Shown here: positions 51,352 to 59,847 of the stretch, one piece after another
Numbering within the stretch: the first letter of the stretch is position 1
Layout: every line of letters starts with the position of its first letter
From: Ardenticatenaceae bacterium
GTDB taxonomy: Bacteria > Chloroflexota > Anaerolineae > Promineifilales > Promineifilaceae
DNA: 64,000 nucleotides
Direction of reading: 5' to 3'
NCBI GenBank assembly: GCA_020634215.1
Contig: JACKCD010000014.1
Location: 48,134-112,133 of the forward strand
The notes under the pieces: model-generated
What the model was told of the DNA's origin: nothing
Databases searched by the model: none
The model's input: only the letters and a program-made list of their open reading frames with translations
Program-made: the position numbers and the translations under genes

Positions 51352-52218
51352 ATGTCTACTGCTTCCGACCAACAACAACTTCCGGCTGGGGTTACGGTTC
51401 ACCGCGATGTGGCTTATGTGCCCAACGGCCATGAACGGCAGAAACTCGATCTTTACCTACCGGCGGGGGGGGAGAAACGGCCGTTAATCATCTGGATTCA
51501 CGGCGGTGCGTTTCGCCGGGGCAGCAAAGAAAGCCCAGAACTGCCCGTTGATTATCTCGCCCACGGCTTCGCCCTAGCAGCCATCAACTATCGTTTGAGC
51601 CAGCACGCCATTTTCCCTGCCCAACTTGAAGATAGCAAAACGGCCGTTCGCTGGCTGCGTGCCCACGCCGACCACTTTAAGCTCGATTCAGAACGCTTTA
51701 TCGCCTGGGGGCCATCGGCCGGGGCGTATCTTTCGGCCATGCTGGGCACAACGGGTCACACGACCGAGTTTGATGTTGGCGAACATTTGGCAATGTCAAG
51801 CCAGGTACAAGCCGTCGTTGACTACTTTGGGCCGACAGACTTTTTGCAAATGGACGCGCAGCGGCTGCCAGACGGCATGGTTCACAATACGGCCGACTCG
51901 CCCGAATCAGAGCTAATCGGCGGTGCTATTCAAGATCACCCAGACAAAGTTGCCAAAGCCAGCCCCATCACCTATGTAACTAGCGACGCGCCACCGTTTC
52001 TGATTGTCCACGGGGATAGTGACCTGCTTGTGCCGTATCAGCAAAGCCCTCTGCTGGTTGAAGCTTTGCAAAAAGCGGGGGTCAGCGTGACGTTTTATAC
52101 CGTTGTAGGGGGTGGGCACGGTGGTTTTACCGATCCGCAAGTAGCATTGCTGACGCAAGCGTTTTTGGCAGAACAGTTTGGCATAACGTTTTCCGCAACG
52201 GCAGGGGATGAGGCGTGA
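51352..52218 (+). CDS. Esterase/lipase-type alpha/beta-hydrolase
   Basis: A 288-residue hydrolase of the BD-FAE/HSL-like type. The oxyanion motif is LIIWIHGGAFRRGS, the nucleophile FIAWGPSAGAYLSAML (GPSAG), Asp lies in IVHGDSDLLVPYQQS and the His in VVGGGHGGFTD. This group includes feruloyl- and carbohydrate-ester esterases. It overlaps the amidohydrolase gene by GTGA. It could hydrolyse the depside ester formed when quercetinase opens a flavonol, though this is only a hypothesis from position. Confidence 0.84.
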   Translation: MSTASDQQQLPAGVTVHRDVAYVPNGHERQKLDLYLPAGGEKRPLIIWIHGGAFRRGSKESPELPVDYLAHGFALAAINYRLSQHAIFPAQLEDSKTAVRWLRAHADHFKLDSERFIAWGPSAGAYLSAMLGTTGHTTEFDVGEHLAMSSQVQAVVDYFGPTDFLQMDAQRLPDGMVHNTADSPESELIGGAIQDHPDKVAKASPITYVTSDAPPFLIVHGDSDLLVPYQQSPLLVEALQKAGVSVTFYTVVGGGHGGFTDPQVALLTQAFLAEQFGITFSATAGDEA

Positions 52219-53237
52219 ACCAACCGTTTAGGCGCATTGCCATTGAAGAAGCATTTGTAACACAGGAGATTGCCGATGCCTGGGCTGAGGTGTTGGCAGG
52301 CGGCGCACCCCATGAACCGGGCTTTCGCAAGATGGGTGAAACGATTTTGGCCGATAGTCCCGGCACCCGCCTCATTCACCAGCGGTTGATTGATTTGGGC
52401 GAGGGTCGCCTGGCTCACATGGATGCCACGGGGATTGACATGCAGGTGATTTCGATCACCTCGCCGGGGGTGCAGGTGTTTGAGGCGGGGTTGGCAACGG
52501 CACTGGCGCGGCACGCCAACGATTGTTTGAGCGCGGCGGTGAAGGCACACCCGGATCGTTTTGCGGGATTAACGGCCGTTGCGCCCCAAGCCCCCGCCAA
52601 AGCAGCCCAAGAGATCGAACGTGCCGCCCAACAGCTTGGCCTCAAAGGTGTACTCATCAACTCCCACACCTTTGGCGAATACATGGACGACCAAAAGTAT
52701 TGGGAGATTTTTGAGGCGGCGGAAGCCAATGAAGCTCCCATCTACCTCCATCCGCGCACCCCGTCCCCAGTGATGATCGCCCCTTTTCTCGACTATGGAC
52801 TGTATTTCGCTGGCTGGGGGTTTACCATCGAAACCGCTACCCATGCCCTGCGTCTCATCATGGGCGGTGTTTTTGACCACTTTCCCAAGCTCAAAATCAT
52901 TCTCGGCCACATGGGAGAAGGGCTACCCTACTGGCTGCAGCGGCTTGATAACCGTTACCTACTGCAAGTCAAAATTGGCGCGGTGGAAAAAATGCCCCGT
53001 TTGCCCAGCGAATACTTCCGCGACAACTTTGTCATCACGACCAGTGGTGTTTGCTCCCAGCCCGCACTGCGCCATGCCCTTGAGGTACTTGGCTCCGATG
53101 CGATTCTATTTGCTGCCGACTATCCCTATGAATCAGTTGAGGAAGCCGTTGATTTCATGGACAATGCGCCTATTGGTGAAGAGGATAGACGGAAAATTTA
53201 TCAAACGAATGCTAAAAAGCTGTTCAGACTTTCTTAA
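52215..53237 (+). CDS. Amidohydrolase_2 family decarboxylase-like protein
   Basis: A 340-residue TIM barrel similar to gamma-resorcylate/2,3-dihydroxybenzoate decarboxylases. APIYLHPRTPSPVM holds the metal His, ILGHMGEGLPYWLQRLDNR a second His, and LFAADYPYESVEEAVDFM the Asp. The N-terminal ligand pair, usually xxEEHF, reads IAIEEAF, so one His is replaced by Ala. A decarboxylase acting on hydroxybenzoates fits the pathway (protocatechuate- or phloroglucinol-type acids), but the missing ligand makes activity uncertain. It starts with GTG in a GTGA overlap. Confidence 0.8.
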   Translation: MNQPFRRIAIEEAFVTQEIADAWAEVLAGGAPHEPGFRKMGETILADSPGTRLIHQRLIDLGEGRLAHMDATGIDMQVISITSPGVQVFEAGLATALARHANDCLSAAVKAHPDRFAGLTAVAPQAPAKAAQEIERAAQQLGLKGVLINSHTFGEYMDDQKYWEIFEAAEANEAPIYLHPRTPSPVMIAPFLDYGLYFAGWGFTIETATHALRLIMGGVFDHFPKLKIILGHMGEGLPYWLQRLDNRYLLQVKIGAVEKMPRLPSEYFRDNFVITTSGVCSQPALRHALEVLGSDAILFAADYPYESVEEAVDFMDNAPIGEEDRRKIYQTNAKKLFRLS

Positions 53238-53263
53238 AATATTTGGATGAAGGAGGCATTTTT

Positions 53264-54325
53264 ATGAGCGAATTACATACAACATTGCCAACAGAGAAGC
53301 AGCCCTATCTGCTCCGTGACCGTGAAGGGAATCGTTACCTGATGGGCACGCAGTTGGTCACATTTATTGCTTCGGCTGCCAGCAGTGGCAGCCTGTTTGA
53401 GCTGGTATCTATCTCAGGCTGCACGGGTGATGGTTTCCCCGCCCATCGTCATGCTCGTGCCCATGAGGGTATTTATGTGCAGGATGGGGTAGTTGAGGTC
53501 ATGCTTGGTGATGAACGGTATCTATTGGCCCCAGGAGATTATGCCCACATTCCGGCAGGTACGGCCCATGCTTACACCATGCGCAGCCACAATGCGCGAT
53601 TTTTGTCTGTGACCTCTAAGGGGGAAGTAGGCAAGGTGTATACTCACTTGGGGACGGCAACGGAACTGCATGTGCATCCACCACAGGGCGAAGCGGTTGA
53701 TTTGGCCGCTCTGCTAACCGAACCGATTGATGGTGGGGATATTGAACTGGTGGATGCTACGCCTGCTGGCGAGGCCAAGCTCGTTACCAATGTTGAGGTT
53801 CCCGATGGGGTTGTCCCTTATGTGATAGCTTCGGGCGGGGGTATTCATCGCGTGGTAGGACGTGAACTCTACATCTTGCTGGCTACAAATGCCAATACCA
53901 ACGGCGAGCTTCTGGTACTAGACAATATGGGGCCGGCCGGGAATGCCATCATCCAACATTTTCATGAGCAACACACAGAGACTTTTCTCTGCACGGGCGG
54001 TCAAATGACGATGTGGGGTAATGGGCAGGAACATCAGCTAACCCCGGGGGATTTTCTGCATGTCCCAGCGGGGACGGTGCATTCCTTCCGCATGGATGCC
54101 CATTTCACACGCTTTTTCTCGGTGTTATCCCCTGGCATCTTTGAGCCGTTTTTCCACACCCTAGGCTCACCATATGATCAGGGCTACATTTTCCCAGCCG
54201 AGCCGGGGCCAGCACGTTTTGACCGACTGATGCAGAAGACACAGGCAGGTGAGCTTGATCTGAAGGTTGTCGGGCCGCCACCAGATGGTTCTGGCGGGCC
54301 TGGCGGGGCGCCGAGTGGTCATTAG
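53264..54325 (+). CDS. Quercetin 2,3-dioxygenase-like bicupin
   Basis: A 353-residue protein with two cupin domains. N-terminal cupin: GDGFPAHRHARAHEGIYVQDGVVEVMLGDE plus IPAGTAHAYTM (His, His, Glu, His metal set). C-terminal cupin: IIQHFHEQHTETFLCTGGQMTMWGNGQEHQLTPGDFLHVPAGTVHSF, again with a full set. This layout matches bacterial quercetinase (QdoI), which opens the C-ring of quercetin to a depside and CO. ATG 53264 is used because AAGGAGG lies 8 nt upstream. It ends the co-directional run and is followed by a strong hairpin. Other bicupin dioxygenases are possible. Confidence 0.72.
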   Translation: MSELHTTLPTEKQPYLLRDREGNRYLMGTQLVTFIASAASSGSLFELVSISGCTGDGFPAHRHARAHEGIYVQDGVVEVMLGDERYLLAPGDYAHIPAGTAHAYTMRSHNARFLSVTSKGEVGKVYTHLGTATELHVHPPQGEAVDLAALLTEPIDGGDIELVDATPAGEAKLVTNVEVPDGVVPYVIASGGGIHRVVGRELYILLATNANTNGELLVLDNMGPAGNAIIQHFHEQHTETFLCTGGQMTMWGNGQEHQLTPGDFLHVPAGTVHSFRMDAHFTRFFSVLSPGIFEPFFHTLGSPYDQGYIFPAEPGPARFDRLMQKTQAGELDLKVVGPPPDGSGGPGGAPSGH

Positions 54326-54330
54326 AAAAG

Positions 54331-54380
54331 GGGAATGTCGGTTGGGTTTTGCACTAAGCACAAACTCAACCGACATTCCC
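54331..54380. terminator. Strong hairpin after the quercetinase-like gene
   Basis: GGGAATGTCGGTTG (54331-54344) pairs perfectly with CAACCGACATTCCC (54367-54380), and inner GTTTTG/CACAAAC arms extend it. It lies between convergent operons, so it may terminate both. There is no U tract. Confidence 0.65.
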
Positions 54381-54495
54381 AGCATTGCATCCACTTTAGG
54401 GCATTTATTAGCCTCATTTCCGCCAAATCTACTTTCACAAACATATAGCCGGGAAAATAAGGTGGCTTGGTTTGTAAGGCAAACCATTGCATTGT

Positions 54496-55503
54496 CTACT
54501 CCTCAATAGCACTAATGGGTGGCTCAAAACCCAGCGGCCAAATGGTGTCGGCATTGTAGCGCACCCCGCTAAAGCTATTTTGATTAAGCAACGTTCCCTC
54601 CTCTGTGTCGTCAGCCGCAGATGGGGCTGGTTTATCTGCAAGCACAGCCCCATCTAGATTCGCCCCATGAAAGTCGCTGCCATTTAAGAGAACAGTATTG
54701 AATTTGGTTTCGCGGAAAACAGCGTCGGCAAAAATGACACCACTCATCAAAGTGTTGTCTAAAATAGCTTGGCTGAGATCGGCCTTGGTCAAGTTGGTGC
54801 CTGACATAGACGCGCCCGTGAGATCGGCACCCACAAGGATAGCACGGCTGAGGTCAGATCCGGCAAGGTTTGTTCTATAAAGGGTGGCCCCGGTTAGATT
54901 AATGCCGCGCAGGTCAGAGCCGCTAAGATTGGCACCAGAATTCGGGATGAGCGGATCGCCCAGGGTCGCGCCGGATAAGTTGGCCCCAACGAGATTGACA
55001 CCGCGCAAGTCGGCTCCAATCAATTCTACGCCGTTGAGTTCTGTACCCCATAGTTTAGCACCAATCAGTTTGGCTTCATTAAGGATGGCCGCATTGAGGT
55101 TGACGTTGGTCAAGTTCATGCTGGTCAATGTGGCACCGGTCAGGTTGGCACCAGAAAAGTCGGTTCCATTAACCAAGGCTTCGCTGAGGATGGCGTTTGT
55201 TAAATTGGCACCACGGAAGGAGGCACCGGACAGATCTGCCCCAACAAGGATGGTCTCGCTTAAGTCAGCACCAGACAGATTGGCATTGCGGAGGTTGGCC
55301 CCCCGCAGTTGGCTACCAACCATGATAGCACCTGTCAACGTGGCACCCTCTAAGTTGACATTGCCTAAATCGGCGCGGCGTAGGGTGAGTTCAGAACAGG
55401 TTGGGGGGCAACCCGAAGGAAACTGCCCAGAACAACTCACGAGCAAGAGGCTGATGAGCCAAAGAAGACGGTTTGAAGCAAATTGTTTTTTATTCAGAGT
55501 CAT
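54496..55503 (-). CDS. Pentapeptide-repeat lipoprotein
   Basis: A 335-residue protein with a signal ending LLVSCSG (lipobox VSC). A short Cys-rich segment (CPPTCSELTL) follows, then about 40 A(D/N)LXX pentapeptide repeats (LRGANLRNANLSGADLSETILVGADLSGASFRGANL), predicted to form a right-handed quadrilateral beta-helix. The C-terminal ~40 residues lack repeats (FSGVRYNADTIWPLGFEPP). It overlaps the large fusion gene by 14 bp, so both are cotranslated, and both share the WPxG-type end of the pentapeptide region. It would sit at the cell surface; no catalytic role is evident. Confidence 0.85.
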   Translation of the reverse strand: MTLNKKQFASNRLLWLISLLLVSCSGQFPSGCPPTCSELTLRRADLGNVNLEGATLTGAIMVGSQLRGANLRNANLSGADLSETILVGADLSGASFRGANLTNAILSEALVNGTDFSGANLTGATLTSMNLTNVNLNAAILNEAKLIGAKLWGTELNGVELIGADLRGVNLVGANLSGATLGDPLIPNSGANLSGSDLRGINLTGATLYRTNLAGSDLSRAILVGADLTGASMSGTNLTKADLSQAILDNTLMSGVIFADAVFRETKFNTVLLNGSDFHGANLDGAVLADKPAPSAADDTEEGTLLNQNSFSGVRYNADTIWPLGFEPPISAIEE

Positions 55504-58500
55504 TATTCAATTCATCAAGACGCACTTGGGCGCGTTGAACAAGGCCGGCCGCTGGCGGGGCATAGCCAAGCGTGACGCTGGTTTGAGTAATATCGGTAAG
55601 ATAGGTGGTGAGGAAAGTACCCACAAAAGGCTTGTTTTGGATTGCTTGAACAGTTGTGTAGAAGAAAAGGGAGTGGGCAAAGGGATAGGAACCGTCGGCA
55701 ATAGTTTCGTTGCTGATGATCTGTTGGTCAATGGTCGCCAATTGCAGCCCCTGGGCGATAAACGGCCGTATTTCCGCAAAGGAAACAACACCCACACTAT
55801 ACGGGTCGGCAGTGAGCGTAGTGACAAGCTGCTTGACATCTGCGAACGATTGGACAGCGGCCTCCGTCAGGCTTAGGCGCAAATTAGGGTCATCCTCGGT
55901 CAACTGCGATACCAATTGTTGATAAAGAGACGCATTCGTGACAAGCCGCGTCACAGGTTCAGACGGCCAAGCCGGATTGACCTCCGACCACATGGTTGCG
56001 CCGAGAAGGGCAGCGAGTTCAGCCGTTGTCAGGTTGGTGGCAAAGCTGTTGGTGGGATTCAGCACCAGGGCGACACCGTCGGTGGCGGCCGGAACGGCAA
56101 TTAAGCTGTCGGCTGCACAAGCCTCCGTATTGGCGATAGCAGTCGCCATGACGAGATCGGCCGTTTGCATGACACAAAGCTGCTGGAAAGCAGCCTCCAC
56201 CGATTGGGGCAATAACGATAGCCCTGTGTCCGTAGGGGCAAACTGACCATAAGCAGCCAGCAGCGATGGCGTAACCGCACTGTCGCCAACGGCAATCATG
56301 GTGGTGACGGGTTTAGTGACAGTTAGCTGCGGTGTGTTATCAGGTTTGGGCGCATCGGGCGCAATAGCGGCCGTTTCAATAATTTGCGACCCCAGCAGCA
56401 GGTCGCCAGCCTGTGCCTGGGCAATGGCAGCGCGAATTTTGGTCATCAATGCCGGGTCAATGGGAAAATAGCCCGACGCTTCAGCCACTTCGCTCACATT
56501 GTTGAGATAAATGTCAAGGAAAGCGGCTACCTGTTCATTATCCGTGATGTTCTTGCGATCAACATAGAGATAAAGGGGGTGAACAAAAAGATAGGTGCCA
56601 CTGGCAATCGTTTCCGCAGAAATTGTCTGATCCTCAATTTCTATAAGGTGGAGTGAATCACTGTTTTGCAAATAGGTGCCATAATCCAGAATGGCTACCC
56701 CCCACGGATCTTCGCCCAGTTGATTGATCGTTTCCACAGGATCATTATTAAACTGTGTATTAGGGCTGTCTGTTATCTCTATTGCACCTTCAGGGCTAAT
56801 CCATTGGGTAAAGAGAGCGAGTTCTGCAGATTCGACACCGGGCAGGTAACGATTTAGTAGCTCGCTGGGCCAGCGGGGATCAACGTCTGACCATCGCTCA
56901 CCGGTCAGCAGTTTTTGGGCTTGTTCTGCGGTGAGGGGTTCAATAAAGTCGTTTTGCGGATGGGCAACGAGAACGTAAGCTTGCGTGGCAATGAGGATTT
57001 CAACGAGAAATTGCTCGCTGGCTTCACAAGCGTTCGCCTCTGCTTCGCGGATCGACTGATTCGTAATCGCCATCGCCACCGTTTCATCGGTGCAAAGAAC
57101 ACCAAAAGCGAGGGTTGGGTCAATGCCTTCAAAGGTGACCACAATATCTTGTTCAGCGGCGCGATTGGCAATGGTTTGATTGAGCGTGGCCGTCGCTGCC
57201 TGCCCAATGATGCGAAAGTCGGGGACAACCACTTCTGGGGCTTCCACCGCTTCCTCCGTGGTCTCACCGTCGCCGATGGTAGCTGAGACACCAATTAAGC
57301 TAGAGAGAAAGGCGTTTTTTCCTTCGGGCCAGACGGTTGCTTGGTTAAAGGCCACGCCATTTAGGTTGGCATCGGTGACAATTTGGGATAGCTGGAGGTC
57401 GTTGAGTTCAAAGAGAACGGTATCAATGGTTGTGTCGCTGGGTAATATTTCGCTTTGCAGCAGGCGTGTTCCCGTTAAATCGGCTGCTCTCAGATCTGTC
57501 CCTTTTAAGACGGTGCCAATGAGCGTGGCCCCCACCAATTTGCTTTGTGAGAGATTGGCCGAGGTAAGATTGGCACCAATAAAGCTGCCGCCTGCTAGAT
57601 TGGCGGCACGGAGATTGGCTCCCGTCAGGTTGGTGGTGTTGAGCAAGGCTCCGGTCAGTTCGGCATTGGTCAACACCGCATCACTCAAGTTAGCACCGCT
57701 TAGGTAAGCCCCGTTTAGCTTGCTGTTTGCCAAATCCGCACCGGTGAGATTGGCTCCTCTGAGCGTGATGCCAGAGAGATCAACGGCCGTTAAACGAACT
57801 TCAACCAGTTTGGCTTGGGTCAAGGTTGCGCCGCTGAGATTGACATGAGTTAGGTCGGCCTTTGTCAGATCGGCTTGGGTAAGAATGGCACCACCAAAGT
57901 CGGTATCTTCCAGAATGGCACCACGCAGGTCGGCGTTGCTGAGGTCAGCACCGATAAGGGTAGCTTCAGTGAGGTTGGCGTTGCGTAAAATGGCCGTGCT
58001 TAGATTGGCTCCCGAGAGGTCGGTTCCCGTTAGGTCGGTGCCGCTCAGGTCAACCCCGCGCAAATTGGCTTCCACCAGATTGGTTTGGCTTAGGTTGAGG
58101 TTGCTCAAATCGGCATTAATGGTGTTGCGCCCCGTGCAGTTGGGGACACAGGTTAAGGGGCGAATAACCCAAAATCGGCCGAGCCAGAACAAGGCTACAA
58201 TCAGTCCCACGATGGGCATGATCTGGCTGATCAGGATTTGGTTAACGAAATTATCGGGCGTGGCCCATCTGAGTAGTCGCAACACGAACCACAGGATGGT
58301 TGCACCGACGATAACTGGCCCAAAGGCTTCGATGAGGCTGAGAACGAGAAAGGAGGCGGAGAGGGCGTTTAGCCCTTGCCAAAGCCCAAAGAAGAGGATG
58401 GCGATGGTAATTGCCAATTGGATGAGGTTGGAGAGGGCTTGGTTGAGGCGGCCTAAGCGATGCAAATACGGTTCTAGCAGCCGTTCAATAATATTGTAAA

Positions 58501-58597
58501 CAATTAGGGCAACAATACCTGCACCAACGACCCAGATACCCGCTGTTAACCATTGCTGGAGCGAGTTGCCCCAGAAGATTGTTGTCTCTAGATTCAT
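55490..58597 (-). CDS. Membrane-pentapeptide-double PstS-like fusion protein
   Basis: A 1035-residue multidomain protein. Residues ~1-175 have four hydrophobic segments (IWVVGAGIVALIVYNIIERLLEPY resembles MscS-type N-terminal helices). Residues ~180-420 hold about 45 pentapeptide repeats. The remainder contains two PstS-like substrate-binding halves, marked by paired blocks LLTGERWSDVDPRWPSELLNRYLPG (~560) and LLGATMWSEVNPAWPSEPVTRLVTN (~860). I know of no standard protein with this combination. It follows the orphan SBP gene by 3 bp and overlaps the pentapeptide lipoprotein. A role as a membrane sensor or scaffold is possible. Confidence 0.75.
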   Translation of the reverse strand: MNLETTIFWGNSLQQWLTAGIWVVGAGIVALIVYNIIERLLEPYLHRLGRLNQALSNLIQLAITIAILFFGLWQGLNALSASFLVLSLIEAFGPVIVGATILWFVLRLLRWATPDNFVNQILISQIMPIVGLIVALFWLGRFWVIRPLTCVPNCTGRNTINADLSNLNLSQTNLVEANLRGVDLSGTDLTGTDLSGANLSTAILRNANLTEATLIGADLSNADLRGAILEDTDFGGAILTQADLTKADLTHVNLSGATLTQAKLVEVRLTAVDLSGITLRGANLTGADLANSKLNGAYLSGANLSDAVLTNAELTGALLNTTNLTGANLRAANLAGGSFIGANLTSANLSQSKLVGATLIGTVLKGTDLRAADLTGTRLLQSEILPSDTTIDTVLFELNDLQLSQIVTDANLNGVAFNQATVWPEGKNAFLSSLIGVSATIGDGETTEEAVEAPEVVVPDFRIIGQAATATLNQTIANRAAEQDIVVTFEGIDPTLAFGVLCTDETVAMAITNQSIREAEANACEASEQFLVEILIATQAYVLVAHPQNDFIEPLTAEQAQKLLTGERWSDVDPRWPSELLNRYLPGVESAELALFTQWISPEGAIEITDSPNTQFNNDPVETINQLGEDPWGVAILDYGTYLQNSDSLHLIEIEDQTISAETIASGTYLFVHPLYLYVDRKNITDNEQVAAFLDIYLNNVSEVAEASGYFPIDPALMTKIRAAIAQAQAGDLLLGSQIIETAAIAPDAPKPDNTPQLTVTKPVTTMIAVGDSAVTPSLLAAYGQFAPTDTGLSLLPQSVEAAFQQLCVMQTADLVMATAIANTEACAADSLIAVPAATDGVALVLNPTNSFATNLTTAELAALLGATMWSEVNPAWPSEPVTRLVTNASLYQQLVSQLTEDDPNLRLSLTEAAVQSFADVKQLVTTLTADPYSVGVVSFAEIRPFIAQGLQLATIDQQIISNETIADGSYPFAHSLFFYTTVQAIQNKPFVGTFLTTYLTDITQTSVTLGYAPPAAGLVQRAQVRLDELNNDSE

Positions 58598-58600
58598 GAA

Positions 58601-59653
58601 CTACTCGATGTCTGATAGGGGGATGACCTGTGCTTTATCGGCATAGAGAGCTGTCCATTCACGCATAATGCGTTCGCGGTTGGCCGCAATCCACGGGATG
58701 TCTTCGTCCAGAAGGGCATCTGTGGAAATGGGGTTTGCGGTGGCTGTGTCATCATAGTTGATGGTTAATACTTCACGCACTTTGGCATATTCATTAACGG
58801 CCGTTTCGCTAATAGCCCAATCGAGAAAAATGCGAGCCGACGGGTTAATAATCGGCTTACGCACCAGCCCATTCACCTCCACATCCCAGCCCGCGCCATC
58901 AGTCGGATAGACAATTTCGATAGGGTCGCCAGCCTCCACCCGCTGGACAGCGCGATAATCAAACGAAATGCCAATCGGAATATCCCCCCTAGCCGGAATT
59001 TCACACGCCACCCGTGCATCTTCCGAATAGCGTTCAACAGAGCTGTCTAAGGTTTCCAGATATTGCCAACCATCGGCATTGCCAAATTGTTGAAAAGCTG
59101 TTGCCAGAACCAGGTAGCCAGAACCGGCCGTGGGAGGAAAGGGAAAGGTAATCTGACCCTGATACATGGGGTCACTGAGTGCTTGCCAAGAGTTGGGGAT
59201 AGGGAGGTTTAACTCGGCCATGCGTTCCCGATTGACACAGAAAACCAGCACCCGAGCGGCCGTTCCCACCCAATGGGGTGGGTCTGCCGGATCACGAAAG
59301 CGGGGGTCAACCCGCTGTAGATTGGCTGGGGCATAAGGTTTGAGCCGATCCAGCCATTCAAGTTGCAGGGCGTTAGCAACTGGTAGCCCCCAAATCACGT
59401 CGGCGACGGGCGCTTCGCCGCTGGCAATAATGTCGTCTGTTAATTGTTGCGCCGTGTCAAAAACAAGGTCTACCTCAATGGTGGGATGTTCGCGGCGGAA
59501 AACAGCCAGAAAATCCTCGATGCTGTCGCTGGGCAGCGAGGAATAGACGGTGATACGACTGGATGCTGAGGTGCTGCTGCCGCTCAAGGTGCTGCTACAG
59601 GCTGTTAACAGCAAGAGCAGGAATAGGAACCAACGATGATAACCTGATAACAT
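58601..59653 (-). CDS. Orphan ABC-type substrate-binding lipoprotein (iron-type fold)
   Basis: A ~350-residue protein. ATG 59653 gives signal YHRWFLFLLLLLTACSS (lipobox TAC). The mature part is an SBP_bac_6/AfuA-like domain: ITVYSSLPSDSIEDFLAVFRREHPTIEVDLVFDTAQQLTDDI, ADVIWGLPVANALQLEWLDRLKPYAP, ELNLPIPNSWQALSDPMYQGQITFPFPPTAGSGYL and GDIPIGISFDYRAVQRVEAG. No permease or ATPase lies nearby; instead it is the first gene of an operon with pentapeptide-repeat proteins. Ligand unknown (iron, phosphonate or 2-aminoethylphosphonate types are similar). Confidence 0.82.
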   Translation of the reverse strand: MLSGYHRWFLFLLLLLTACSSTLSGSSTSASSRITVYSSLPSDSIEDFLAVFRREHPTIEVDLVFDTAQQLTDDIIASGEAPVADVIWGLPVANALQLEWLDRLKPYAPANLQRVDPRFRDPADPPHWVGTAARVLVFCVNRERMAELNLPIPNSWQALSDPMYQGQITFPFPPTAGSGYLVLATAFQQFGNADGWQYLETLDSSVERYSEDARVACEIPARGDIPIGISFDYRAVQRVEAGDPIEIVYPTDGAGWDVEVNGLVRKPIINPSARIFLDWAISETAVNEYAKVREVLTINYDDTATANPISTDALLDEDIPWIAANRERIMREWTALYADKAQVIPLSDIE

Positions 59654-59694
59654 AGGTGTTAGACATGGGCAGTGGCCCACTACGAAGAATGAAA

Positions 59695-59757
59695 ATAGGA
59701 CGCAGATTTTCCTGATTCAACCGATCTGGACAAGCAAGAGAATCTGCGTTTATTTCT
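59695..59757. repeat. Hairpin repeat, family D, degenerate
   Basis: AGGACGCAGATTTTCCTGAT and AGAATCTGCGTT form the outer part of a stem. The inner arm is degenerate compared with copies at 3423 and 28098. Confidence 0.6.
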
Positions 59758-59806
59758 GGGACAAACCCTATCAACCATAATTTACCATTAAGGAATAAAG
59801 TGCAAA

Positions 59807-59839
59807 AGACGTTCAACTTCGCGGAGAAGTTGAACGTCT
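59807..59839. terminator. Perfect 14-bp-arm hairpin between minus-strand genes
   Basis: AGACGTTCAACTTC (59807-59820) pairs exactly with GAAGTTGAACGTCT (59826-59839) around a 5-nt loop, just downstream of the 60528-59848 gene. Its arm length and loop size equal those of the hairpin inside the rhamnosidase gene, so it may be a mobile palindrome rather than a dedicated terminator. Confidence 0.65.
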
Positions 59840-59847
59840 AGGCATTC

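Noticed and set aside
58601..59653. Complete iron or phosphate ABC transporter operon
   Set aside because: Only binding proteins are present. No permease or ATPase gene occurs within 8 kb on that strand.
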